A stretch of DNA of 64,000 nt from Microdochium bolleyi (taxonomy: Eukaryota; Ascomycota; Sordariomycetes; Xylariales; Microdochiaceae). The translations under genes and the position numbers were made by a program. Of this stretch, positions 49,640 to 59,384 are shown piece after piece (within the stretch, counting starts at the first letter, position 1; each line of letters begins with the position of its first letter). The stretch covers positions 1,364,001 to 1,428,000 of the forward strand of contig KQ964247.1 in assembly GCA_001566295.1 (NCBI GenBank), written 5' to 3'. The notes under the pieces are model-generated. The model did no database searches. It was not told the DNA's origin and worked only from the letters and a program-made list of their open reading frames with translations.

Positions 49640-51068
49640 ATGGCGCAGAGAGAGGTTGAGATGGGAGATGCCAGCTCGGTGGAGTCCGAGCATGGCGGCA
49701 CCGACAGCAACAGGCACGTGCCAGACGAGGAGCAAACGGACAATTTCTACACAAATAGCATGTTCGCGCCCAATGTCAAGCCAGACCCTGACCCAAGACG
49801 CTCTCCCTCATCACCAGCCACTTCTCAGGACGCCATGCCACGAAGGATGAAGCCTGGCCCCAAGAAGAAGGGTACCGCTGCGACCAAGAAGAGCTCCGGC
49901 AGGAAACTCGTCAATGGACACAAGCTCAAGGCTGCCAGAGAACGAACTGCAGACGAAGGGGCCGACGAGGACAGCTCTGAGGCTGAGATGGACAATGGGC
50001 CGTACTGTATCTGCAGAGGGCCGGACGACCATAGGTGGATGATCGGGTGCGATGTGTGCGAGGATTGGTTCCACGGCACGTGCGTCGATCTGCCGAAAGA
50101 GATTGGTGAGAGGCTCATCGAGCGTTTTGTCTGTCCAAACTGCACGGACGGGAAAGCCAACTACACCAAGTTCAAGAAGACGTGCGCATTGCCTGGCTGT
50201 AAGAACGCGGCACGTCTCTACGGAAGAGATGAAAGCGAAAGGAGTATCTTCTGCTGCAGCGAGCACTGTGATCATTGGTGGATCTCTATGATCAACAAAT
50301 TGCCTACAAAGGCTGCTTCGGGAAAGGCTGTCGAAGCCTTGACGCAAGAGGACTTCATGGGGCTGCTGGCCAGCACCGCTGAAGATAGAAGCGGTTGGAG
50401 ACTAGGCGACAGTCCTTTTGGTAAGCCGGTTTCCTCACTGAGCACGATTAAAAAACACCCATTGAATTGGGAAAAGTTGCTAACGTACGACGTCCTCAGA
50501 CAACATGGATGGACTCTGGTCGAATGGTCTCCCGACACAACCGGGAGTGCTCAGCGAGGAGGAACAAACTTTCCTGCAGCAGTCTGCAGCGGAGAGGCTA
50601 GCTCTCGGAAACGAGATTGTGCAGTACAAGAAGATGATGCAGGTCATCGACTGGGCCAACGAGCGGCGGCAAGCAGCCGTTGAGGCTGGCAAATTCACAA
50701 AGGACAGTTGTGGCTACGATTCACGCCTCGACGCGGTATCCGTCAAGCACCAGTTTAGTGCGTGGCTTGAGAGCCCAGATGGCCAAGCCGCTTTCAAAGC
50801 TGGCAAGCTTTTGAGTCCCCTGAGCGATGTGCCAGCTCTGAACGGCGCAGGGGAAGGCTCCCTCACGCGCGGCATGTGTGAGAAGAAGCGCTGCAAGCCA
50901 CACGCTGGATGGTACAAGCTGCATATGAATGCTGTTCGTCATCTGATCAAGGAGACGACGGCGGCGGCAGCAGAGAAGCTCGAAGCCGAGGAGGTTATGC
51001 GGCAGGAGACGGAGACGAAGTTCTCTCGGCGCAAGCTCGAACGCAATTGGGTCGAAGTAATCGAATGA
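49640..51068 (+). CDS. spp1: PHD-finger protein Spp1 (COMPASS/Set1C subunit)
   Basis: Reader subunit of the Set1 H3K4 methyltransferase complex, homologous to animal CFP1; its PHD finger binds methylated H3K4. Two exons, 49640-50420 and 50500-51068, with a 79-nt intron (GTAAGC..CAG, branch TGCTAAC). Product 449 aa. A basic disordered N-terminus (RRMKPGPKKKGTAATKK) is followed by the PHD finger at about 122-168: YCICRGPDDHRWMIGCDVC then EDWFHGTC and FVCPNC. A second Cys/His cluster (CALPGCKNAARL, then FCCSEHCDHWW) lies at 182-214 and a third (GMCEKKRCKPHAGWYKLH) near the C-terminus, as in other Spp1/CFP1 proteins. The C-terminal part is helical and charged. It is followed head-to-tail by rec8, 554 bp away. 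Confidence in family is high. Confidence 0.93.
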
Positions 51069-51622
51069 GGATACGGGGAAGCCTGTGATAGACAAAGACG
51101 ACTATATAATATAAGATGACATGACGAGCATGTAATTGGGATAGCCCGGGTTTCGGAACCGGGTAGTGTACTTCAGCACAGCTGAATGGCGAAAGTGCCA
51201 GTTATATCGTGCAGTCCGAGGCCTGGGTCCTGCTCCGGGTGGCAGATCTGGTAGCCAACCCCGATTGCGCCTCACACAAGTTGAAGAGAGAGGCCTTGCC
51301 GTGCCTTCCTCACCAACAAGCACCGCCGCGAATAAAACCTCTCGAGGCGCGTAGCAAGCTGATCACCACTCGAAAGCCGACCCGGCCTGCCAGTGGTCGG
51401 GAACTGGTGTCTCGCCGCACGCATCATTGCCACCAGACCACATCGCCGTCTGCTCACCTCCACCTCACACACTTCACACGCGGCCAGAAAAGCGTAGTGC
51501 GCCCAAGGGGCAAGGGAGGACGTCCAGATCCCCTGGGCAGGGCGTGTATTTCATCTGGCTCTCTTCCGTCCTTGGAGCGTGGCGGGAGAAGGGTTTCGAC
51601 CTTGCTCGTTCACTTGAACGAG
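51069..51622. other. Intergenic region between spp1 and rec8
   Basis: Should hold the spp1 3' UTR and the rec8 promoter and leader. A small inverted motif, CCCGGGTTTCGGAACCGGGT, is seen at about 51147-51166. The open frame at 51209-51655 overlaps the first rec8 exon in another frame and lacks family character. Confidence 0.5.
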
Positions 51623-53815
51623 ATGTTTTACAGCCACGAGAGTAAGCAATCTTGAGCAATGGAACACGAGGATGGACACTGACAGCATACCGCAGTCCTC
51701 AAGAACCACGAGCATGGCGTTGCCACCATTTGGCAAGTCCTCCGTGCTGGCTTAGCATTCCCATCACCAACCCTTCACATCCTTCATCATCCGCAAAGCC
51801 ACCATGCGATCCTCCCGCTGATGTACAGTAGGCTCGTGGCCACCGTTGGCAACAGGTCGAACACAAGGAAGGTCACCAAGAAGGCAATTCAACGCGTCGA
51901 CGTTGAGAAAGCATGTGGCACAATCATAGAGCCTGGCGCCCCCATTGCGCTCCGCCTCCAAGGCAATCTCCTCTATGGCGTTTCGAGAGTGTACCATCAA
52001 CAGTGTGAATACATGCTCAGTGATGTCCAGAAAGTCCATTCGAACATGGAGTTCTTCTTCAAGAGGATGGGCAACCATCAACTGGACACGGAGCAGGCGA
52101 AGGCTCGGTGCGTTATGTTCTCCCGTAACATCAACCCCAGCTACCAGTGAAGTGGAACTAACTGATCCAACAGAGACGACCAAATCACGATCAGGAATGA
52201 CCCAGACTTTATCCCCGAGTTCGTTCTTCCAGGCTTCAATCTTGAAGTGTCTCATATGCTGAGCCAGTTGACCACCAAGACCACGTCGCAGATGTCTCCA
52301 GCGGACTCGTCTTACAGCTCTCAGAACTCTGGTCCGGGCGCCTTCCCCATCGACCTCAATCTGAGCCAGTCTCTCACCCCAGATCCAAAAGTTGCCCAGT
52401 ATCCAGGACTTCAAGGACTCTCTTCTGCGCACAAGTCCCACATCATGCTCGGAGATGAGAAGATGCTCGATTTGCCCAATGTCGAGACCGACTTTGGCGG
52501 CATAGAAGACTGGGGCCTGAACATCGACGAAAATGGTAATATTAGGGATGGCGACGAGCCGGAGCTTCCCCCAATGTTCCATGCTGAGGCCGGAAGTCCC
52601 GTCAGGTCTGCGGTGAAGGGATCGGTGGAAGATGATCAGCATTGGGACCAGGATGGCTTCGTATTCATGGACGAGGAAGCCCTGCCCGATGCACTTGCAC
52701 TGCCTGACCACAATCAGGAGCACGTTCAGGAGCCGGAGGGTTATACATCATCATCGCCAGCGACGGCGCCAGTCAAGCGTCAGAGAAAGGCGAAGACCTT
52801 CATGGTTGAGGAACAGACGCAACTTCGCCGACCCGAACTGCGATCATGGCAGGACAATTACCTCGAAAACTGTGGCGCAAAGGCAACCAGATCAGTCTCT
52901 ACGAAGCAGGCACGAGAGAATGCGCTCCATCTGACGTTCGGTCTTGGCCTCAGCAACATTGGTCAGAGCACTGGCATGCCAGGAATGATCCATCCTCTGG
53001 CCATCACGTATTCCGGCGATTCTCTCTACACCACATTCACCGGATACACGATTGATCCATTACAGCGCAAGCGCCGCTCTACCGGAGAGCCGTCTGATGC
53101 TTCCGATGAGCACGGCCGCCGAGTACGGCCAAGACTAGACGGTCTCTACGGCGATATCGACACGCACGACGCTGACGGACAACACATCTTCGACGATGAC
53201 GCTGGCCGCCTAGAAAGCCCCTTCGAGGTCGGCCGTGATGCCCAAGCCGCCATGTCCGATGCACCTTCTTCCGCCATGCGCCTGCCGTGGGCTCGAGGCT
53301 CTTCGGCTGTCTCCGGCTCGTCAGTGAGAGGCCACGGCTCCGCACACCAGTCACGACACAAGCTCGTCAGTCCGTCCCACGGTCGTGGCAACCTTCCCGA
53401 CATCGAGCGTCTCAGCGACGATGCCAACGTTGGATGGGACGACGGGGCAGTCGGATTTGGTTCTTACGACGGCTCGTTTGACGGCCCCTTCGACATGGAG
53501 CAGCAGCAGCCCGGCGGTACTGGCCGCTCGCAGGACGCCTCGCTCCGCTCGACCCTAGACGTCGAGGGCAGGAAGTTCCTCGACTTCATGGAGGCGGCGA
53601 TCGAGCTGCACGGGGAGCGTCTCGACGAAGAGGACCATGCCAGGAGCCGCAAGTGGATGCGCTTCGACGACGCGTTCCCGGCCGGGCAGACGGCGAAGCC
53701 GGTGGCAGCGCTTGCGTTCTACAACGTGCTCTGTGTCACGACCAAGGCGCAGATGCTGGTGCGTGACACTGCGGACCCGAGAAGACAGCGCAGTGATCTC
53801 TGGCTCGGCATGTAG
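51623..53815 (+). CDS. rec8: Meiotic cohesin kleisin Rec8
   Basis: Kleisin subunit that closes the cohesin ring in meiosis. Four exons: 51623-51641 (19 nt), 51696-51732 (37 nt), 51832-52107 and 52174-53815; product 657 aa. The joined N-terminus MFYSHEILKNHEHGVATIWL followed by VATVG is the Rad21/Rec8 N-terminal domain, continuing through ACGTIIEPGAPIALRLQGNL and LYGVSRVYHQQCEYML. The middle is acidic and Ser-rich, and the C-terminal winged helix is seen in RKFLDFMEAAIELHGERLDE and PVAALAFYNVLCVTTKAQML. Introns: 54 nt (GTAAGC..CAG), 99 nt (starting GCAAGT, a GC donor, ending TAG) and 66 nt (GTGCGT..CAG). The 99-nt join is required to restore the conserved Trp-Leu-Val-Ala-Thr. Rec8 rather than Rad21 is inferred from overall layout, so a Rad21 assignment is the alternative. 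A 319-codon minus-strand frame over 51764-52723 is a shadow. Confidence 0.9.
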
Positions 53816-54345
53816 GGTCTGACTGTCGGACAGGAGTGACCCGAGCTAACAAAGCTCGGACGTTGGGAAGCATGCAATCGTCTTTGAAATGGCGATGACC
53901 GTCCGCAAGCACACTGCTTTGCCTCAAGCTAAGCGGAGAGAAATGAGGTGACAAGAACCAAATTCGCTTTCTTTGGGGGAGGATGACATTGAGGGAGAAC
54001 GGGGAGAGGACCGAAAATGGAACAGAACTGAAGATGGAAGAAAAGAGACGCGCGAGCACGGCTGGCCTGCTCCCCAAGGTTGAAGCGAACCTACCAACCC
54101 AGACTCCTCGAACACGGTGACTCGCAGGCTAGATCAGGAGTATCTACGTCTTCAAATGTCTCGCGTATTTCCCCCACGAGTAGTCTTATCCCCCAATCTA
54201 CTGACCAGCTTTCATAACAATGGCATGCAACACTAATCAATCCAACCATAACACAACACGTGTGACTGATCTAGTCTTGATTGATCTTCGTTTCATCATC
54301 AATAAAGGGTATCTACGGCTTCCTCAACCCCATCCAATAATCATA
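53816..54345. other. Convergent intergenic region between rec8 and the Rab escort gene
   Basis: Both neighbouring genes end here, so it should hold their 3' UTRs. The part at 54220-54345 is relatively AT-rich with AATCA and ATAA words, fitting 3' ends. No gene seen. Confidence 0.55.
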
Positions 54346-56270
54346 TCAAGCGTAAACCTCGTCATCGTCGTAATTCTCAGCGCCCTCGCGGTCCTCAAAG
54401 TTCATGTACTCCTCGTCGGGGGTCCCGTCCTTCGCGACGACGCGGCGCCACGCGTCCATGACGTGCTCGAGCGTGTCGTCGCGGAAGGCGAGCTCGAGCG
54501 AGGGCGACGGCAGCTTGTGGAGGATCACAGCACCCTTGGCGTCAGCGTCGGCGTCAGCGGGGCCGCTGCTACCAACGGCGACCGCCTCGCGGCTGCTGGC
54601 CGTCTGATCATATGCGAGCTTGTACAGGCACATCGGCACAGTAGCCGCTGCGCCTTCACCATCGGACGCAGACGGCGGCGCTGCGACGTTCTTCAGCAAC
54701 ATGTCAAGCGCGGAGTCCAACCTTTCTTGGGCGTTCTCGGCGGCGAGGGTCGTGAGATATATGACACCTGGAGTTGCGCGCGCGCAGCGGGCGAGTGTGT
54801 TAGCACTGGAGGAACTGATATCGATGAGAAACCAGGGTCTCTGCGGATTATTGCAGCCGGTGTTTTCTTGTAAAGTCAGGTCGTACGATGATCTTTCTCG
54901 TCAAGGCGAAGCTCAGACAATGTAGATAAGAATTTTTGATGGTTTGATCATCATCAAGAAAACACCGGCGCGTGGAGTGGATAATCATGCTGGACATGAG
55001 GGGGGAGTATGAGATCTTACTTTGACCTTTGGGACACTCGCCTGTGTCACTGGAGTGCACAAAGGCATAGATCGGGATGTTACTCGCCGAGTCAGTTGCC
55101 CCTGACAAAGACACCACGACCATGGCTGGCGTAGGTGCACCCTCTACGACTACCTCAAAGAGGTTGGCGAATGTCGTGTTGACGACGGCTACCAGGCGTC
55201 TGATTTTCAGAGCGCTCTCGGCAGCATCGTCTTGTGCGGTGATCAGCGATGCCGTCTGCACCGTGGTGCCGTTCGACAGCGTGAGCGAGATCTTGCCTTC
55301 AGGTGCAGTGTCCTTTTGGCTGATCTCCATGCCCGTGTCGAGCATGTAGATGCCGCCCCCAACAGCGCCTGCTCTGCACGCGACCTGCGCAATCTCCGAA
55401 CCTCCGCCCCACTTGGGATACACGGCGCAGAACCCAGGACCGAACAGGCCGAGCGACGAGAGGTGGCGGTGTATGATCGCGAGCCCGTCGTGGACGGTGA
55501 TCTTGCCGTCCAGCGTGAGCGTCAGGGCGAGAATGTACCGCTGCAGGCTGTCGTCGAGCTTGAACTGCTCCCGCAGGAACTGCGCGAGCGTCTCCGAGGC
55601 GTGACCCTCCCACGTCGGACGCTGTTCGTCCGAGTCGTAGTCGACGACAAACTTGAGGAACTTCATCAACGAGCGCTTCGACCGGGCGGGGATGGCCTGC
55701 GTGGAGAAGACGTCCTCGCGACTGCTGGGTATCCGCGAGAGCTTCCCACTGTTATCGCGTCCATCTGCCGACTGCTGTTGCTGCTCGTAGACGAAGAATG
55801 ACCCCACTGCAAGGAACTCGACCTGCCGGTACGCTCGCGAGGACACGAGCTGCGACAGCAGCGAGGATCGCGTGTGGATGATCTGCGGCGCCAAAGCGAG
55901 GGCATAGGACCGTGCAGGACGCAGGCCGTGCGCGTCTGCATCGGGGTGCCTCCACGTCTCCGTGTTGGCGATCAGCTTGGGGGAACGGCCCTGGGCGGCA
56001 GCCCACGCGTCGGCGTCATCGAGCGTCAGCGCGGCCTCGAGGTCGCCGTAGTAGTCGTTGGGGTCCAGATGCAGGACTCGCTTGTCGGAGCGGGAGAGGG
56101 CACTGAGAAGGTGGGCGAACAAGGCCGGCGGCAGCTTTGTGGTCAGCCAGAAGGGGTTCTCTTCTCGGGCTGTAGCTGCCATGTGTTCCTGCTTACAGAG
56201 CGAGGAGGGACTGCTGCAAGCCCGTGCCGCAGAGCACCACGTCCCACGGCTCGTCGCCCAGCGACTCCAT
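54346..56270 (-). CDS. mrs6: Rab escort protein (Rab geranylgeranyltransferase component A)
   Basis: GDI/REP-family chaperone that presents newly made Rab GTPases to Rab geranylgeranyltransferase and delivers them to membranes. Three exons: 56270-56197, 56102-55021 and 54767-54346; introns 94 nt (GTAAGC..CAG) and 253 nt (GTAAGA..CAG, branch GCTAAC). Product 525 aa. The N-terminal dinucleotide-fold signature is spread over exons 1 and 2: WDVVLCGTGLQQSLLALALS and VLHLDPNDYYG. The central region shows GLFGPGFCAVYPKWGGGSEI and QVACRAGAVGGGIYML. Joining at the second intron gives the family's ECPKGQSVIYLTTL. The C-terminus is acidic (EDREGAENYDDDEVYA). If either intron is read through, the frame stays open for a while and gives a wrong N-terminus or C-terminus, an easy annotation error. 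The large second intron contains a candidate snoRNA (separate entry). Confidence 0.92.
54856..54969 (-). ncRNA. Candidate intronic box C/D snoRNA
   Basis: Lies inside the 253-nt intron of the Rab escort gene, on the same strand. The ends form a perfect 15-bp stem: GCCGGTGTTTTCTTG (54969-54955) pairs with CAAGAAAACACCGGC (54870-54856). Immediately after the 5' stem comes ATGATGA (54954-54948), an exact RUGAUGA C box. A D box CTGA (54879-54876) lies 5 nt before the 3' stem. An internal CTGA (54916-54913) followed by TGACGAG (54903-54897) fits D' and C' boxes. The ~114-nt length and intronic position are normal for fungal C/D snoRNAs, which guide 2'-O-methylation. The spacers 5' of D' and D would be guides; I could not identify their rRNA targets, so the family is unassigned. 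The other introns in this window are 49-99 nt, so this one is the right size to carry a passenger. Confidence 0.7.
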
Positions 56271-57030
56271 GGCGCGCGGCGAAGTCTGGGTGTCAGAAGT
56301 GTGAGGACTGGGTGGTGGTTGGTGGAGGAGAAGGGAAAGGACGAGCGCACGACCGACAGACGAAAGATTTGCGCGGAGCTCTAGGCAGCTCGGCCGATCC
56401 ATGGGTGGCTCGTGGTTTGTGCATCGCGGCTGGTGGAGCAGAGCGGCAAGGGCCGGGGTGGTGCGCATTCCGGGTAGGCACTGCCATGGACCCTTGCTGC
56501 TGTCCGCCGTGCCTGTGCATGGGCCAAAAAACTTTTGACGTTCGCGAGGGCCGCGCAGAGCTTTCCTCTCCTCTTCTCAAACAACCACCGCTCACCTCCA
56601 GCCCAGCAGTACTGCCTTTTCTCCACAGCTTTGCTGGCAATCTAGCGGCCTTTCACTAGGCTGCTTCCTCGGTGAGCGGGAGAACAATATCGTCGTCCCG
56701 TATCTACTGTCCTGGATTCACAACCTGATAGGATAGTTCGAAGGGTTGATACAGACTGCCACGACTGCAAAGTCCCCGTGCACCAGGCCCTGATCAAGTA
56801 TTGTGCAGTCATCCCATCGCAGTGGATTATACCTTGGCACGATGAGCTTCTGCATTTCAGCTGTGGTGTTTACTTGTCATGATGTGGTGTTTACTTGTCA
56901 TGGTCGCGGAATGATGAAATTACTTTGAGCGAGTTGGCCGCGCAACCTCGCACATTGGGTATCAATTGTTCTTCATCTGAGTCCCTGACGCGTGGTTCTT
57001 TCCCTCCATGCACCCGAGCGAGCCGGGCTA
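56271..57030. other. Intergenic region between the Rab escort gene and rrp43
   Basis: Holds the Rab escort promoter (minus strand, start 56270) and the 3' flank of rrp43. A 20-bp direct repeat lies at 56862-56902. The GC-rich frames at 56293-56659 on both strands are chance or leader. No gene seen. Confidence 0.55.
56862..56902. repeat. 20-bp direct repeat at 21-bp period
   Basis: TGTGGTGTTTACTTGTCATG occurs at 56862-56881 and again at 56883-56902, close behind the 3' end of rrp43. Probably a recent tandem duplication. Confidence 0.85.
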
Positions 57031-58056
57031 TCAAGCTAGTGCCTTGCGAAACTCTTCCCACCTCTCTTCTGCTATCGCCGTAAATCTTCGGAGGACCTCT
57101 GGCCCGACATTGGTGCCCCCGCTCTTGGACAGCCCCATGATCTGAGTCTGCCCTTGAGAGCGGTCGACGACCACGGTGACCGACTCGTTGCAAAGGCTCT
57201 CCTCCAACCTGTCCGGATCTACCAGGATCCAGAATTGGCCACTGCCCTTCTTCTGTTGCTGCCGCTCCTTGGCCGTAAATACGGCAGCAGTGCAAGCAAT
57301 AGGTAGCCCACGAACACTCAGTGGGCTGGCCTCCCGATCGCACAGAATCATCTCCCGATCGGGGTCCCAGAACGCCTTGGGAAGCTTCGTGTCGCGCAGG
57401 GCCGCAACAATCGACGCCCAGGCAGCATCCAAGGGGTTGCCGTCAAGTGAGATGAACAAGACGTCAATATAGAGCACCCAGTAGGCCTTGACCTCGCCTT
57501 GAGAAGGCTCCCCATCGACACCTGGCTCATCCTCGTCTGCTAACCGCGGAGGCAAGTCTTCGCTCGTGTGTGTGATTCGTAGATCGCTAGCATCTAGCAG
57601 CTTCGAAGAATGCAGCAGAGAATATACGCGTGTGCTGAGAGTCTGGGCTAGGGCTGTTGGTGGCACGCCAGGCAGGAAGTTTGGGGCGCATCCGGTCGCG
57701 AGTTCGATATTTGGCACAAGCAAGTCATAATCCCGAAGCTCATCGGTAGACGATGATGAGGACGAGCTGTCGGCTTGGACTCTGTAATTCGGTATCTGAT
57801 TCGTGAGCAGCGTCTCCGCCCGGATGCCGCAAATTACTGTGGTGTCGCCAGTGCGCACGACGGCGCTGCCATGGGCGTGCGAGAGGGACGAAGTGTTGAC
57901 GTATGGCGACCGGGCCTCGCGGGGTTGGCGACCGTTGGTGCGAGCAGACGGGATTGATGCGTCGGAGGGCTCGAGATTGGCAAGCAGGTAGGGATGAGGC
58001 GAGAGCTTGGCGAAAGTTGCGCTCGAGAGCGTCAGGGTATTGGGGGTGGCCATCAT
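57031..58056 (-). CDS. rrp43: Exosome core subunit Rrp43 (RNase PH fold)
   Basis: Ring subunit of the eukaryotic RNA exosome, acting in rRNA processing and RNA decay in nucleus and cytoplasm; ring subunits of this type are structural, not catalytic. Intronless, 341 aa. RNase PH-type segments are visible: GSAVVRTGDTTVICGIRAE near residues 63-81, LLVPNIELATGCAPNFLPG near 110-130, and the second half WVLYIDVLFISLDGNPLDAA plus ASIVAALRDTKLPKAFWDPD. A loop of consecutive Ser residues (DSSSSSSSTDEL) and an acidic loop (LADEDEPGVDGE) are insertions relative to the shorter animal protein. Two ATGs are adjacent at 58056 and 58053; either could start. I prefer Rrp43 (EXOSC8-like) over Rrp42 or Rrp45 from the N-terminal layout (AKLSPHPYLLANLEPSDASI), which is fairly secure but would need a phylogeny to settle. 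Confidence 0.88.
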   Translation of the reverse strand: MMATPNTLTLSSATFAKLSPHPYLLANLEPSDASIPSARTNGRQPREARSPYVNTSSLSHAHGSAVVRTGDTTVICGIRAETLLTNQIPNYRVQADSSSSSSSTDELRDYDLLVPNIELATGCAPNFLPGVPPTALAQTLSTRVYSLLHSSKLLDASDLRITHTSEDLPPRLADEDEPGVDGEPSQGEVKAYWVLYIDVLFISLDGNPLDAAWASIVAALRDTKLPKAFWDPDREMILCDREASPLSVRGLPIACTAAVFTAKERQQQKKGSGQFWILVDPDRLEESLCNESVTVVVDRSQGQTQIMGLSKSGGTNVGPEVLRRFTAIAEERWEEFRKALA

Positions 58057-58750
58057 GGGCAGGATGGCGGGAAGTCGGTCGGGGCTCGAGATCGATGCGC
58101 TAGTGAGAGGCGTGACCGGTTACGGCGAAATGGATAAAGGCAAAGAAGCACAACGAAATGCCTGGCGCTCTCCAACACGTGTGTTGGGTGTGGATGAGGT
58201 ACGTATCGGCGCAGCTGTTGGTTCAGAGATGGAGGAGCTGCCGAGCCATGTCTGAAAATTAAGCTGAGTGGGTTGGTCAGGTTGTTGGTTGGCTAGGGCG
58301 CTGCTTGGTGGTGGCATGCGGGCGGGTGCGGGAAACAGATGCTACCGCACCGCCCGCTTCAGGTCGAACCCGGGGAAGCGGTTCGCGTGGGGCAGAGAAG
58401 GGTTTAGTGCTCAGATTGACTATGACATGCACGACGACATGTGTGGCTGCCTGTCTCTGTTGGTAGTCATGTATACTGGCTGTCTTGCGGGCCGTGTCTG
58501 GGTATCAATCATTCATCAAGGGTGCTGCTAAGGTATCGCTGGGTATCGTCGGCCTCCCGCTCCTCCATTATCCTCTGTCTTCCTCTGCCAGCCCCGCGCC
58601 ACACTCTCGGCGCGGGCCATAACGAGGGGTTGCTTAGAGCGCCAGGACAGGGACTTCTCTGGCTGCTGTCCCACGCCGCTCGTTGCACCCATATTGGACG
58701 TGCTTTGAGCTGTCTCGCTGTGCTTCGCGAAGCGTTTGTGACGGCCCGAG
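58057..58750. other. Intergenic region upstream of rrp43
   Basis: Holds the rrp43 promoter and the 3' flank of the small NTF2-like gene. ORFs at 58441-58827 (+) and 58509-58758 (-) overlap each other and look like chance. Nothing recognised. Confidence 0.5.
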
Positions 58751-59384
58751 TCACTCAAGCCCGTCCATCACCTCTGTATCATGATGGCGAGACTTGTCCG
58801 CGGCGACACGATTCAATCCAGACATGAGGGGTGCTGCGTCCAGGTAGAAGCGAGCGTCGTAAACCAGCCCGCTCTCTGGGCCTTCTGTTGATATGCGAAG
58901 GATTGAGAGTGCTCGCACAGTGATCTCCTCGTGCTCGTCATCCCCCTGCAACCGCCATGTGATGTGACAAGGCATGTAGATACGGTCCCCAGCCATGTCT
59001 TGACGGATACAAACCAGCAAGTCAGCACGCCGTGGTGGGTTCGCCATCTGGCCCTCTGCTGGTGTATGTTGGATCGACTTACCGTAGGCATCTATCTCAT
59101 GCTCCATGCTTTCCAGACTAGACCAGAGGGTCCTGAAGTATGCCTGAGCCGCATCCAGGCCTTCGAGGATGGGCACCTCTGCGAATTGGACGCGAACCTG
59201 CTTGGCGAATATGCTGCCAAGGCGTGTGCTGTCGAGCGAGTCGACAACCTCGTTGAACTGGCAGGATGAGGCTGTCAGCAGGCGGGTGGACAGATCTTGT
59301 TGCTTGGGAGTCAGGCTTGGGTCGGCTCACCCTTGTCAGCCAGCTGTAGAGCTCGTCCCTGGATGCCGGGACGAATGCATCCAT
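58751..59384 (-). CDS. Small NTF2/SnoaL-like protein, function unknown
   Basis: Three exons by splice-signal and frame reasoning: 59384-59331, 59257-59083 and 58998-58751; introns 73 nt (GTGAGC..CAG) and 84 nt (GTAAGT..AAG). Product 158 aa. The fold pattern suits the NTF2-like/SnoaL superfamily: MDAFVPASRDELYSWLTR, then FNEVVDSLDSTRLGSIFAKQ with VRVQFAEVPILEGLDAAQ, a helix YFRTLWSSLESMEHEIDAY, and the closing strands GDRIYMPCHITWRLQGDDE and ALSILRI with VYDARFYLDAAPLMSGL, a hallmark of such domains. The last acceptor (AAG) is the weakest join; reading through this intron would instead stop early or extend the frame with IQHTPAEGQMANPPRR. Members bind small hydrophobic ligands or act as isomerases or cyclases, but no catalytic claim can be made. 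It is divergent, 2.4 kb away, from the ferric-reductase-type gene. Confidence 0.72.

Noticed and set aside
51764..52723. 319-codon minus-strand ORF
   Set aside because: Antisense to rec8 exons 3 and 4, whose plus-strand translation is clearly kleisin.
55232..55801. 189-codon plus-strand ORF
   Set aside because: Antisense shadow of Rab escort exon 2.
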